The position numbers were made by a program, and so were the translations under genes. From Janthinobacterium sp. 64 (GTDB lineage: Bacteria > Pseudomonadota > Gammaproteobacteria > Burkholderiales > Burkholderiaceae_D), in contig NZ_PHUG01000001.1 of the NCBI RefSeq assembly GCF_002813325.1, positions 496,001 to 560,000 of the forward strand: a stretch of DNA of 64,000 nucleotides, in the 5' to 3' direction. Of this stretch, positions 17,764-30,476 are shown in pieces; positions within the stretch are counted from its first letter, which is position 1; each line of letters opens with the position of its first letter. The notes beneath the pieces are model-generated. The model was not told the DNA's origin and did not search any database. It saw only the letters and a list, made by a program, of their open reading frames with translations.

Positions 17764-19569
17764 TCAAGTCTGCAGCACGTAGTTGCCCGGCGCGTCGCCC
17801 AAGTCGGGGCCCATGGCCGGCGGCGCCACCTGCGTGCCCGAGCGCTCTGCCAGCCAGGCTTGCCAGGCGGGCCACCATGAGCCGTCGTGGTGCGGCACGT
17901 CGCGCTGCCAGCTGTCGGCGTCGATGTAGGGCGCGTCGTGGCGGTGCGTGGCCAGCTGGTAGCTGCGGCGCGGCTGGCCCGGCGGCGAGACCACGCCCGC
18001 ATTGTGGCCGCCCGAGGTGAGCAGGAAGGTGACGTCGGTGTCGGTCAGCAGCTGCAGTTTATACACGGAGCGCCATGGCGCCACATGGTCCGTCAGGGTG
18101 CCGACGGCAAAGATGGGGGCGGCTATGTCGGGCAGGGCGATATGCCGGCCTGCCGTGCGGTAGCGGCCTTCGGCCAGGTCGTTGTGCAGGAACAGACGGC
18201 GCAGGTATTCCGCATGCATGCGGCAGGGCATGCGCGTGGCGTCCGCATTCCAGGCCATCAGGTCGCTGTCCTGCTCGTCGAGGCCGAGCAGATAGTGGTT
18301 CAATCGGCGCGACCAGATCAGGTCGTTCGAACGCAGCAGCTGGAAGGCGCCCGCCATCTGCTTCGTGTCGAGATAACCCTGCTTCCACATGGCCGCTTCC
18401 AGGAAACTCACCTGGCTGTCGTCGATGAACAGCGACAGTTCGCCCGGTTCCTTGAAGTCCACCTGCGACGCCAGCATGGTGAGGCTGGCCAGGCGCGCAT
18501 CGCCGTCGCGCGCCATGCTGGCGGCGGCAATCGCCAGCAGGGTGCCGCCCAGGCAGTAGCCGGCCGCGTGCACCTGCGGCGCCCCCGTGATGCGGGTAAC
18601 GGCGTCGAGCGCGTCCATCACGCCCAGCTGGCGGTAGTCTTCCAGCGACAGCTCGCGGTCTTCTTCCAGCGGGTTTTTCCAGGAAATCATGAACACCGTG
18701 TGGCCCTGGCCCACCAGGTAGCGCACCAGCGAATTGTGCGGCGACAGGTCGAGAATATAGAACTTCATGATCCACGCGGGCACGAACAGCAGGGGCGTGG
18801 CATGCACCTTGGCGGTCGTGGGGGTGTACTGTATCAATTCGATCAGGTCGTTGCGGTAGACCACCTTGCCGGGCGTGACGGCCACGTTCTCGCCCACTTT
18901 ATAGCGGCGCGTGTCGGGCGCATACGGCCCCATGGCGGCGCGGCGCCAGTCGTCGGCCAGGTGCTGTGCGCCGTTCGCCAGGTTGGCGCCGCCGCTTGCC
19001 AGGGTTGCCTGCTGCACCACGGGATTGGTCAGCATGAAGTTCGACGGCGCCAGCATGTCGAGCCACTGGCGCACGGTGAACGTGACGACGTCCTCGTGGT
19101 GCGGCGCGACGCCGCGCACGCCCGTGGTGGCGCGGTGCCACCACTGCTGCTGCAGCAAGAAGCCCTGGTAGACGAGGTTGTACGGCCAGCGCTGCCACGC
19201 TGGGTCCTCGAAGCGCCGGTCCTGCGGCAGCGGCGCGATGCATGGCGGCTCGGCGGCGCCGCCAGCCATGGCCGATTGCATGGCGTACTGTTGCCAGCGG
19301 CCGATCTTCTTCCACGCTTCCTGCAGCAGGGCCAGCTGCTTCGATGGCGCCAGCGCCAGGTGGCTGAGCCAGTCGGCATAGGCGTTGCCCAGCGCGGCCG
19401 GCGAAATGCCGCCCGTGAACTTGCCCAGCCAGGCGTTCAGCAGCAGGTCCAGGGTGGCGCCGTCCGGCGCGCTCTCCGGATAGTCGGGCGCCGGCACGCC
19501 TTGCCAGGCGCTGCCCAGGCGCTCATGTTCAAGGTTTTGTTGCGCATTGCCCGGCTGCGTCTTGCTCAT
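17764..19569 (-). CDS. phaC: Poly(3-hydroxyalkanoate) synthase (PhaC-type)
   Basis: This 601-residue alpha/beta-hydrolase enzyme polymerises hydroxyacyl-CoA into storage polyester. The lipase-like box is GYCLGG with catalytic C339; D494 (TLTDHVAPW) and H522 (GGHNAGV) complete the triad. The N-terminal ~200 residues match the PhaC N domain (WPYNLVYQGFLL, then NFMLTNPVV). Its length fits class I synthases. It is not beside phaA, phaB or phaP here, so it is probably a second, stand-alone synthase. It is followed by a universal stress gene and preceded by a near-consensus FNR box and -10 element, suggesting induction when oxygen falls. The start has AGGAG 8 bases upstream. Confidence 0.9.
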   Translation of the reverse strand: MSKTQPGNAQQNLEHERLGSAWQGVPAPDYPESAPDGATLDLLLNAWLGKFTGGISPAALGNAYADWLSHLALAPSKQLALLQEAWKKIGRWQQYAMQSAMAGGAAEPPCIAPLPQDRRFEDPAWQRWPYNLVYQGFLLQQQWWHRATTGVRGVAPHHEDVVTFTVRQWLDMLAPSNFMLTNPVVQQATLASGGANLANGAQHLADDWRRAAMGPYAPDTRRYKVGENVAVTPGKVVYRNDLIELIQYTPTTAKVHATPLLFVPAWIMKFYILDLSPHNSLVRYLVGQGHTVFMISWKNPLEEDRELSLEDYRQLGVMDALDAVTRITGAPQVHAAGYCLGGTLLAIAAASMARDGDARLASLTMLASQVDFKEPGELSLFIDDSQVSFLEAAMWKQGYLDTKQMAGAFQLLRSNDLIWSRRLNHYLLGLDEQDSDLMAWNADATRMPCRMHAEYLRRLFLHNDLAEGRYRTAGRHIALPDIAAPIFAVGTLTDHVAPWRSVYKLQLLTDTDVTFLLTSGGHNAGVVSPPGQPRRSYQLATHRHDAPYIDADSWQRDVPHHDGSWWPAWQAWLAERSGTQVAPPAMGPDLGDAPGNYVLQT

Positions 19570-19593
19570 TCAGCACTCCTGTCATTTTTTTAC

Positions 19594-19631
19594 AGGATAG
19601 CAAGAGCTTGTTCAAAAAATTATGATCTACA

Positions 19632-19635
<4 letters not shown>
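19594..19635 (-). promoter_or_regulatory. FNR/Anr-type class II promoter of phaC-usp
   Basis: On the minus strand, TTGATGTAGATCAT (19622-19635) matches the FNR consensus TTGAT-N4-ATCAA at 9 of 10 positions. A -10-like TATCCT lies at 19594-19599, with its centre 32 bp downstream of the box centre. That is the spacing of FNR-activated promoters with the box at -41.5. The box overlaps the stop codon of the hybrid kinase gene. Confidence 0.65.
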
Positions 19636-23170
<3,535 letters not shown>

Positions 23171-23174
<4 letters not shown>

Positions 23175-24316
23175 GTTTCGCTCAGCACAGTCACGGTCAT
23201 CGTCTGGTTATGCAGCTGGCATGCGCCATGCGGCTGCGCGATGCCGATTTCGCCGTTCGAGTAAAAACCGGCGATACAGGTGGCGCCGCTGCCCAGCACG
23301 TCGGCCACCGCTTCGACCTCTTCCTCGACCCGGTCGCCCATCACCAGCTTGCGCCCCACGCAGCTGACCAGCAGGGCCAGCTGGTCGCCCAGCGTATCGG
23401 CGTGGCGCAGGACGCCGCGCGCGGCCATTTCGGCCCCGTCGATCAGCCGGTTGGTACTGGAATGCATCAATTTCAGGTAGCCGTCGGCGAGGATGTCGCC
23501 GGCCAGTGTCAGCGAACCCTGTTCTTCATCGACGGCGAGGATGGTGCGAAACACATTGCTTTTTTCATGCGCCGCCGTGAGCATTTCAAACGGGAACAGC
23601 AAGCCCGAGCCGGGCAGGTCGCGCGCATAGTCGCCCAGATACAGTTTGTAGATGTCCAGCGCGCGCGCGCCATCGAGGCCATACAGCACGTTGTCGCCGC
23701 AGCGCGTCACCTTGCGCGCGGGGCCGAACGCTTCCCAGCCCGCATGGCTGCCGTAGCCGAGGCGGATATGCTCGCCGTACAGGCCGACGGCGACGATGGT
23801 ATTGTCGGCCGCGCCGCGCGGACCCAGGGTCCAGGTCTGGCGGAAGGCGCCGCCGTCGGCGGCCAGCCCGCCCGAGATGGTGACGCCCGGCGGCAGGTTC
23901 GCCTGCAGGCCGGCGATCAGGGCGCTGCCGTTGATGGCCACGCCCGTGCCCAGCATGAAGACCGCCGTCAGGCCGTCCTGCGGCAGCGCCTGCGCCAGGC
24001 GCTCGCCCGCCTCGTGCGAGTCCGCCATGTCGCAGATGATGGCGTCGGCAATCGCCACCGCCGTGTGCGCGAAGCCGATGGCGGTGATGACGCAGCTGTC
24101 GTCGTAGACGCGCTTGCCGGCGATCTCGCCAGCCGTGGAACAGCCGGCGATCACGGCGCCGGGCATCTGGCGGCGCAGCGCCGCCGTCAGTTCGGGGGTG
24201 GAAAAATAGGCGCAGGCGCCAAACACCAGCACCAGCTGCGGCTGCATGGCGGCCAGGGGCGCCAGTGCTGCATCGATGTCGGCACGGTTTTTCAGGATCA
24301 GTTGTTGCACGCGCAT
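23171..24316 (-). CDS. FIST-domain sensory protein
   Basis: This 381-residue protein matches FIST N and FIST C domains. Its N half contains PQLVLVFGACAYF, a stretch with VIAGCSTAGEI and an ISGGLAADGG segment; the C half ends CIAGFYSNGEIGI. These are typical FIST motifs. FIST proteins are thought to bind small ligands such as amino acids and to report to kinases or cyclic-di-GMP enzymes. The start at 24316 has GAGGA upstream. It is translationally coupled to the hybrid kinase, which makes that kinase its likely partner. The ligand is not known. Confidence 0.85.
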
Positions 24317-24330
24317 GGCAGGGTCCTCGC

Positions 24331-25389
24331 TTACAGTGGGTGGGCGTGATGCTGGACGGGGTCGGGCAGGCTGTTGCGGATGTCGAGCACCTCGTCCCAG
24401 GCGCCCAGGAAGGCGTCGATGCAGCACGGGCAGAAATGGCTGCCTTGGTTCTGTTGCAGGAACAGGCGCGCCTGCTCCACGGGCCAGGCCGGCTTGTACG
24501 GGCGTTCTGACGTGAGCGCGTCGAAGACATCGGCCACGGCGACGATGCGCGCCGACAGCGGTATCTGTTCGCCCGCCAGGCCGCGCGGATAGCCGCTGCC
24601 GTCGTATTTTTCGTGGTGGCCGCAGGCGATTTCCTCGGCCAGCTGGATCAGCGGCGAATCACTGCCGGCCAGGATCTTGCCGCCGATTTCCGCATGCTGG
24701 CGCATGATGGCCATTTCCTCCGGGTCCAGCCGGCCCGGCTTGAGCAGGATATGGTCGGGCGTGGCCAGCTTGCCCACGTCGTGCATGGGGGCCGCCTTGA
24801 GCAGCAGGTCCTGCCATTGCGCATCCATGCCCAGGTTCCTGGCGATCAGCGCCGAATAGCGCGCCATGCGCATGATGTGAGCACCCGTTTCGGGGTCGCG
24901 GAATTCGGCCGCCCGCGCCAGGCGCGTGACCAGTTCCATCTCGCGCGCCGTGACGTTGGCGATGGCCTGGCGCACTTCATGTTCGAGCAGCTTGGCGCGG
25001 TCGGCCAGCATGGTTTGCGCCATGCGCAGGGACAGCAGATTGCGCACGCGCAGGCTGAACTCTATGGTGTCGACGGGCTTGGTGAGAAACTCCGTGACCC
25101 CGAGCGAAAAGGCCTGCTTGCGCACGGCGCGGTCGTTTTCGGTGGTGACCATGATGATGGGAATGTCGGCCATGCCCCGCATCTTGCGGAAAATGCTGAG
25201 AAATTCATTGCCCGACAGGCTGGGCATCCGGTAGTCGAGCAGGACCAGGTCCGGCACATGCGACTCGCACCAGGTCAAGGCATCGATGGGGTCGTTCATG
25301 CAGACGGACTCGATGTTGCTGGCCTTGCGCGCCAGCGTCGATAGCAGGCTCAGGTTGGTGTCGTTGTCATCGACGATCAGGATGCTCAT
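24331..25389 (-). CDS. Response regulator with HD-GYP cyclic-di-GMP phosphodiesterase domain (RpfG-like)
   Basis: This 352-residue protein joins a receiver (D7-D8, D52 in LLDYRMPS, K104) to an HD-GYP domain with HD at 203-204 (MHDVGK), downstream metal-binding histidines (HHEKYDG) and the GSGYP motif at 264-268. Enzymes of this type hydrolyse cyclic-di-GMP when the receiver is phosphorylated. It lies in one operon with a diguanylate cyclase, a CheW protein, a FIST protein and a hybrid kinase, and is the obvious output of that kinase. All metal-site residues that I can check are present, so it is probably active. Confidence 0.92.
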   Translation of the reverse strand: MSILIVDDNDTNLSLLSTLARKASNIESVCMNDPIDALTWCESHVPDLVLLDYRMPSLSGNEFLSIFRKMRGMADIPIIMVTTENDRAVRKQAFSLGVTEFLTKPVDTIEFSLRVRNLLSLRMAQTMLADRAKLLEHEVRQAIANVTAREMELVTRLARAAEFRDPETGAHIMRMARYSALIARNLGMDAQWQDLLLKAAPMHDVGKLATPDHILLKPGRLDPEEMAIMRQHAEIGGKILAGSDSPLIQLAEEIACGHHEKYDGSGYPRGLAGEQIPLSARIVAVADVFDALTSERPYKPAWPVEQARLFLQQNQGSHFCPCCIDAFLGAWDEVLDIRNSLPDPVQHHAHPL

Positions 25390-25440
25390 GGTGTCTCCGG
25401 CGGATGGCGGTCAGGTAGCGGACGCGATGGCGACGCTGCC

Positions 25441-25956
25441 TCAGGCAGCCAGTTTGCCCGTGCCGGGCATGCCCAGGCCCGACAGCAGGCTGTCCATGTC
25501 GAGCACGATCAGCAGCCGTTCATCGAGGCTGCCGATGGCCGTGACGTGGCCGGCCATCGCCGAACCATGCAGCTGCGGCGGGGGCTTGAGCTGTGCCGGC
25601 GTCAGCGGCACCACATCGGCCACGCGGTCGACCACGATGCCGGTGGCGCCATGTGCGAAGATGAGGATGATCACCACGGTCGAGGCGTCGTACGCGGGCT
25701 CGGCCTGGCCCAGTGCGATGCGCAGGTCGATCAGCGGCACGATGCTGCCGCGCAGGTGGATGAAGCCCATGAGGAAGGCGGGCGCATTGGCGATGCGGGT
25801 CACGGCCCCGATGCCGCGGATTTCCTGCACCAGGCCGATGTCGATTGCGTATTCCTCATTGCCAAGGCCAAAGACCAGCAATTCCCGCGCGCCCGCTGGC
25901 GCCGCTTGGCCCGTTACTGCGGCATGTACTGCGGCATGCGTCGTGGTGGTTTCCAT
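25441..25956 (-). CDS. CheW-like adaptor protein
   Basis: This 171-residue protein consists of one CheW domain (ELLVFGLGNEEYAIDIGLVQEI, then LMGFIHLRGSIVPLIDLR) with a 25-residue Ala/Thr-rich N-terminal extension. CheW proteins couple receptors to CheA kinases. No CheA or chemoreceptor gene is nearby; instead it sits between a diguanylate cyclase and an HD-GYP regulator, so it may serve as a scaffold in this signalling operon or join a chemosensory array encoded elsewhere. The start has AGGAG about 10 bases upstream. Confidence 0.88.
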   Translation of the reverse strand: METTTTHAAVHAAVTGQAAPAGARELLVFGLGNEEYAIDIGLVQEIRGIGAVTRIANAPAFLMGFIHLRGSIVPLIDLRIALGQAEPAYDASTVVIILIFAHGATGIVVDRVADVVPLTPAQLKPPPQLHGSAMAGHVTAIGSLDERLLIVLDMDSLLSGLGMPGTGKLAA

Positions 25957-26016
25957 GTGTGTGCTCCTGTCAGGTGTTGCGTGATGCGTGAAACTGCGAA
26001 AGTCCCCGGGTGCCGC

Positions 26017-26919
26017 TCAAGCCTGCTCGGTGCGGTTGCGGCCATTGTTCTTGGCCTGGTACAGCGCCGCGTCGGCCTGCATGAAGCCGGCTTTCCAGTC
26101 GCCGTTGTTGGGCAGCGGCGCCAGGCCGATGCTGATCGTCGCCGTGATGGGCGTGTGCTCGAAGTCGACGCAGGTTGCGGCCACGGCAAGGCGGATGCGT
26201 TCGGCCACGCGGTGCGCCGTGCTCATGTCCGTATGCGGGAACAGCATGCCGAATTCCTCGCCGCCCACGCGGGCGATGACGTCCGATGCCCGCGCCTGGG
26301 ACTGCAGCACGGCCGCGATGGCTTGCAGCACGGCGTCGCCGGCCGCGTGGCCATGCCGGTCGTTGACCTTCTTGAAGAAATCGATGTCGGCGATGCCGAT
26401 GGTCATCGGATTGCCTGCGCGCCGGTCCCGCGCGGCCGCACGCACGGCGTCAATCTCGAAGGCGCGGCGGTTCGGCAGGAGGGTCAGGGGATCGGTCAGG
26501 GCGATGCGCTGCAACTGCTGCCAGCGGGCCGCATTCTGCTGTTCGATGGCGCGTTCATGGCGCTGGTCGATGAAAAAGGCGCCCATGAAGTTTTCATCGT
26601 CCAGTTTGCCCAAGTCCATGGCCTTGAGCACGATGGGCAGCATCGAGCCGTCGCGGTGGCGTATGGCGAAATGGCGCTTGTGGCCCAGTACCTTGGACTT
26701 CTTGTAGCCGGCCAGATAGGCGCCGATCTGCGCGCCATGCTGTTCGCGCACGGCGTCGGGCAGCAGCGCCTCGATCTGCTGGCCCGGCAGGCTGCCCGCT
26801 GCATAGCCGCTCAGCGCATACATGGCGTCGTTCGCATAGCGGATGCGCGAGCCCGCATCGATGATGACGGCGGCGTCGTCGGCGGCGTCGAGCAGACGCA
26901 AGGCCAGGATTTTGTTCAT
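26017..26919 (-). CDS. PAS-GGDEF diguanylate cyclase
   Basis: This ~300-residue cytosolic protein has an N-terminal PAS domain (about 5-120) and a GGDEF domain with active-site GGEEF at 219-223. An RxxD inhibitory site (R210-D213) lies exactly five residues before it, so product inhibition is expected. It should make cyclic-di-GMP from two GTP. The chosen ATG at 26919 fits the PAS start; an in-frame open stretch before it has no domain. It is the first gene of a five-gene signalling operon that also holds the opposing HD-GYP enzyme, so the locus can both make and degrade the messenger. Confidence 0.9.
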   Translation of the reverse strand: MNKILALRLLDAADDAAVIIDAGSRIRYANDAMYALSGYAAGSLPGQQIEALLPDAVREQHGAQIGAYLAGYKKSKVLGHKRHFAIRHRDGSMLPIVLKAMDLGKLDDENFMGAFFIDQRHERAIEQQNAARWQQLQRIALTDPLTLLPNRRAFEIDAVRAAARDRRAGNPMTIGIADIDFFKKVNDRHGHAAGDAVLQAIAAVLQSQARASDVIARVGGEEFGMLFPHTDMSTAHRVAERIRLAVAATCVDFEHTPITATISIGLAPLPNNGDWKAGFMQADAALYQAKNNGRNRTEQA

Positions 26920-27006
26920 GTGCGTGTCCCCTGCAAAGAAGGCGGAGTGGCCGGGCGGTCGAGGCTGCGATAGCCGTTGCACCGCTTTGACTTCTCCATG
27001 GAAATC

Positions 27007-27034
27007 ATCATACACCGAATAAAATTGATTTCAA
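27007..27034 (-). promoter_or_regulatory. Sigma-70 promoter of the cyclic-di-GMP signalling operon
   Basis: On the minus strand TTGAAA (27029-27034) and TATGAT (27007-27012) are separated by 16 bp, about 90 bp before the diguanylate cyclase start. The surroundings are AT-rich compared with the window. A loose FNR-like TTGAT-N4-ATGAT lies just upstream, near 27044-27057, but is too weak to call. Confidence 0.55.
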
Positions 27035-27057
27035 CAAATATCTTGATTTAAATGATT

Positions 27058-27266
27058 TTGTTTGAATTTTTCGCACATGCGGCCGCATGGCCGGCCTGGA
27101 TCAGGCTGGCCATGAGCCGTTTTCACTCTATGACTGGAAAGTTTTTTGCTTCGTGTCGCGTGGTTTTTGATGTAAAAACGATTTTTTCGTGAATTTATTT
27201 ATTGTATTTGGTAAATTTATGTAGCAAAATAAAGCCAGACCAGCGCAGTCACTGCGGATAGAGGAG
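27058..27266. other. AT-rich intergenic region
   Basis: About 210 bases between the leftward signalling operon and a small rightward gene. Much of it is AT-rich (runs of T, then a stretch of AATTTATTTATTG type), in strong contrast with the flanking genes. It probably holds the promoter of the small gene. No RNA gene or open frame with normal codon use is visible. Confidence 0.5.
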
Positions 27267-27272
27267 ATGGAC

Positions 27273-27515
27273 ATGCATACGAAAATGTCGGCAAGGAGCA
27301 GCGCAGAGGCGGACATGGGCCATCCGCACAGGCCGGGCGGCCGTCCTGCGTCCGTGCGGCGCCTGAAGGCGATAGCCTACCTGGCCCTGCTGTTGGCCGT
27401 GGTGCCGGCCGCGGCCTGCATCGCCACGGGGCGCGCCGGCGTGCCGGTGCTGTTTACCACCATGTGCGGCGTGGTGTCGTGCGCGGCGTTGCCGGGCACG
27501 GTCCCTGGCTGGTAG
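27273..27515 (+). CDS. Small putative membrane protein, function unknown
   Basis: An 80-codon frame with one or two hydrophobic segments (LKAIAYLALLLAVVPAAACI and VPVLFTTMCGVVSCAALPG) after a polar, basic N terminus. The ATG at 27273 has GAGGAG 6 bases upstream; an ATG at 27267 abuts the ribosome site and is less likely. The codon use is compatible with a real gene. I do not recognise a family. It ends 6 bp before the convergent DUF445 gene. It could be a small regulatory membrane protein or a spurious frame. Confidence 0.42.
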   Translation: MHTKMSARSSAEADMGHPHRPGGRPASVRRLKAIAYLALLLAVVPAAACIATGRAGVPVLFTTMCGVVSCAALPGTVPGW

Positions 27516-27520
27516 TCGGC

Positions 27521-28807
27521 CTACCAGGCCTGGCTGACTGAATAAATCAGCAAGCCGGCCAGGCCGCCCACGATGGTGCCGTTGATGCGGATGAATTGCA
27601 GGTCGCGCCCGATGGCCAGTTCGATGCGCTCGCTCATTTCATCCTTGCTCCACAGGTCCAGGCGGGCGGCGATGAAGGCGCCCACTTCGCCCCGGTAGCG
27701 GCGCACCAGCGAACCGCTGCCGGCGACGATGGCGTCGTTCAGCCATGCCCGCGCAGCCTTGTCTTCCTCCAGCACCTTGCCCGTGTTGCGCGCCACGTTG
27801 GCGATGGCTTGCGCCAGCACGGGCTGGTCCGCGTGCAGGTCGGCCAGCAGACGCGTGCTGATGTTGGTCCAGACGTCGCCCAGCATGGCTTGCACGGTAT
27901 CGCTGGCGATCAGCTGCAGCTGGTAGCGGCGCACCGTCTCTTGCCATTGCGGATCGGCCTTCAGGTGCAGGGCGCTGTCGGCGATCCAGCCGGCGATGCG
28001 CTGGCGCAGCGGGTGCTCGGGATCGATGCGCACGGCGAGGGCGAATTTTTGCAGCGAGGCGATCATGCGCGGTTCATACGCTTTCACGGCCTTTTTCACC
28101 AGCGCGTTCTCGATCTGGAAGGCGCCCAGCACGAAGTCGCCGATGGCTGCGTGATGCGCTTCGTCGTCGAGATAGGCGGCGCCGCGGTCGAGCAGGAAGT
28201 CCAGCAGTTGCTGCGGCTTGCCATCGGCGATCAGCGCATCGATGCAGTCGGCCGCCACGTCCGATACATTCAATTGTCCCAGGTAGTTGCTGGCCTGCTC
28301 GCGCAGCAGCTGCCCCAGCTGCTCGTGGTTGGCCATCGCCAGCAGCTGTCTGGCGACACCGGCGCTGGCCATGCCCAGTTGCCGCGCGTGGCCCTCGTCC
28401 GCCAGCCAGGCTCCCAGGCGCGCGGCGGGGTCGGCTTGCGCGATGCGTTCGGCGATGCCTTGCTCGGTAATGAAATGGTTTTCCACGAAGGCGCCCAGGC
28501 TGCGGCCGATGTCGGCCTTGCTGTTCGGGATGATGGCCGTATGCCACAGGGGAATGCCCAGCGGGTGGCGGAACAGGGCGACGACGGCGAACCAGTCGGC
28601 AATCGCCCCGATCATCGCCGCTTCGGCGAATGCCTCCACATAACCCCAGGCGGGGTGGCCGCCGCGCTGCGAGCGGGCCACGGCAAACACCAGCGCGGCC
28701 AGCAGCAGCAAGCCGACGGCCAACTGCTGCATGCTGCGCAGGCGAGCGCGCTTGAGCTGGTCCGTGCTCTGGTCCAGCTGTGCGATGAGGTCAGGGGAAG
28801 GTTGCAT
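27521..28807 (-). CDS. DUF445 (YjiN-type) membrane protein
   Basis: This 428-residue protein matches DUF445: an N-terminal membrane helix (QQLAVGLLLLAALVFAVA), the family segment AFAEAAMIGAIADWFAVVALFRHPLGIPLWHTAIIP, a long helical middle with repeated LG and W-x2-D segments, and a second membrane helix at the end (INGTIVGGLAGLLIYSV). The function of DUF445 proteins is unknown; a large soluble portion between two anchors suggests an envelope role. It is probably monocistronic. Confidence 0.85.
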   Translation of the reverse strand: MQPSPDLIAQLDQSTDQLKRARLRSMQQLAVGLLLLAALVFAVARSQRGGHPAWGYVEAFAEAAMIGAIADWFAVVALFRHPLGIPLWHTAIIPNSKADIGRSLGAFVENHFITEQGIAERIAQADPAARLGAWLADEGHARQLGMASAGVARQLLAMANHEQLGQLLREQASNYLGQLNVSDVAADCIDALIADGKPQQLLDFLLDRGAAYLDDEAHHAAIGDFVLGAFQIENALVKKAVKAYEPRMIASLQKFALAVRIDPEHPLRQRIAGWIADSALHLKADPQWQETVRRYQLQLIASDTVQAMLGDVWTNISTRLLADLHADQPVLAQAIANVARNTGKVLEEDKAARAWLNDAIVAGSGSLVRRYRGEVGAFIAARLDLWSKDEMSERIELAIGRDLQFIRINGTIVGGLAGLLIYSVSQAW

Positions 28808-28867
28808 CGATGGCGGCCTGCGTTGTTTGCGAGACCGCCATCTTACTGCGATGGCGCAGTGGGAGGA

Positions 28868-30265
28868 TTACTGTTGCGGGTGCAGCAGCGAACGGCGGCG
28901 CGCGTAGCCGAAGTAGATGACCAGGCCGATCACCAGCCAGATGCTAAAGGCCAGCCAGGTGACCCAGCTGAGGAAGGTCATCAGGCCCACGCACAGGATC
29001 ACGGCCAGCGCCGGCACGTAGGGCACGCCGGGGCAGCGGAAGGCGCGCGGCAGATCCGGGCGCTTCTTGCGCAGCACCACCACGGCAATCGACACCATGG
29101 TGAAGGCGGCCAAGGTGCCGATGTTGATCAGCTCGGCGAGGATGTTGAGCGGTATCGTCGCGGCGATCAGGCCGAAGACGATGCCCACCAGCCAGGTGGC
29201 GAAGAACGGCGTGTGGAAGCGCGGGTGCACGGTCGACAGGCGCTTGGGCAGCAAGCCGTCGCGCGACATGGCGAAGATGATGCGCGTCTGGCCGAAAGCC
29301 ATGACCAAAATGACGGTGGTCATGCCGAGGATGGCGCCCAGGTCGACGAAGCCGGCGATCCAGTTTTCGCCCGCATATTGCAGGGCCAGCGAGACGGGAT
29401 GGTCGACGCCGAGGAATTTTTGGTACGGTACGATGCCCGTCATGATGGCCGAGACCACCACGTACAGCACGGCGCACACGGCCAGGGATCCGATGATGCC
29501 AATAGGCAAGTCGCGCGACGGCTTCTTGACTTCCTCGGCGGCCGAGGTGACGGCGTCAAAGCCGATGAAGGCGAAGAAGACGAGGGCGGCGGCGCTCAGC
29601 ATGCCGTGGTAGCCGAAGGGCATGTAGGGCTGCCAGTTCGCGGGCTGCACATGGCGCGCGCCGAAGATGATGAACAGCAGTACCACGCCCACCTTGATGG
29701 CGACCATGATGTTGTTCAGGCGCGCCGATTCGCGCACGCCCCAGCCCAGCATGGCGGTGAGCAGCAGCATGATGACGAGGGCCGGCAGGTTGATGAAAGT
29801 CGTCACGCCGGGCAGCGCGCCCGGCGCCGCCGTCAGGGCCACGGGCAAGGCGATGCCAAAGCCCGACAGCAGCGACTGGAAGTAGCCGGACCAGCCGACG
29901 GAGACGGCGGCCGCGGCCAGGCCGTACTCGAGCAGCAAGTCCCAGCCTATCATCCAGGCGGCCAGCTCGCCCAGGGTGGCATAGCTGTAGGTGTAGATGG
30001 AGCCGGCCACCGGCACGGTGGAGGCGAATTCCGCATAGCACAGGGCGGCGAAGCAGCAGGCGATGGCCGCCACGACGAACGACAGCGACAGCGCGGGGCC
30101 GGCCGTCAGCGCACCCGTGCCGGTGAGCACAAAAATGCCCGTGCCGACGATGGCGCCGATGCCCATGAGGACAAGGTCGAACGGTCCCAGCACCTTGGCC
30201 AGACCTCCCGGTTTCTTGCTGTGGGCGATCATGTCATCCAAATTCTTGGTTCTAAATAAGCTCAC
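28868..30265 (-). CDS. APC-family amino-acid permease
   Basis: This 465-residue inner-membrane transporter has about 12 helices and the APC signature near its start (LMGIGAIVGTGIFVLTG). It also has FFAFIGFDAVTSAAEEVKKPSRDLPIG, typical of the cationic amino acid transporter (CAT/YfnA) branch. It begins with a GTG preceded by AGGAG. It probably imports amino acids by proton symport; the substrate cannot be read from sequence. It lies downstream of the GalNAc operon but is separated from it by a strong terminator, so it is not part of that unit. Confidence 0.88.
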   Translation of the reverse strand: MSLFRTKNLDDMIAHSKKPGGLAKVLGPFDLVLMGIGAIVGTGIFVLTGTGALTAGPALSLSFVVAAIACCFAALCYAEFASTVPVAGSIYTYSYATLGELAAWMIGWDLLLEYGLAAAAVSVGWSGYFQSLLSGFGIALPVALTAAPGALPGVTTFINLPALVIMLLLTAMLGWGVRESARLNNIMVAIKVGVVLLFIIFGARHVQPANWQPYMPFGYHGMLSAAALVFFAFIGFDAVTSAAEEVKKPSRDLPIGIIGSLAVCAVLYVVVSAIMTGIVPYQKFLGVDHPVSLALQYAGENWIAGFVDLGAILGMTTVILVMAFGQTRIIFAMSRDGLLPKRLSTVHPRFHTPFFATWLVGIVFGLIAATIPLNILAELINIGTLAAFTMVSIAVVVLRKKRPDLPRAFRCPGVPYVPALAVILCVGLMTFLSWVTWLAFSIWLVIGLVIYFGYARRRSLLHPQQ

Positions 30266-30411
30266 TGTGTCTCCTGGTGGTTTTTGTCATGGCGCCATTG
30301 CCGCCTCGTGAGTAGCACGACGCAGCCAGATTCTAGCCCACGCGCCCGTGATTCCAGAAGGAAAACCGTACGGTGGCGTGCGCGCCAGCCCTGACAACTT
30401 GTCCAACAGGC

Positions 30412-30444
30412 AAAAAAACAGCCCCGGATGGTGGGCCGGGGCTG
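30412..30444 (-). terminator. Rho-independent terminator of the aga operon
   Basis: On the minus strand a 9-bp perfect stem (CAGCCCCGG / CCGGGGCTG) with an 8-base loop is followed by seven T residues. It begins 32 bp after the sugar permease stop. It ends the six-gene leftward GalNAc operon. The remaining 146 bases up to the APC permease start hold no gene. Confidence 0.9.
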
Positions 30445-30476
30445 GAAAGGAGACTGCTACAGTTGGTTACTCTGGC

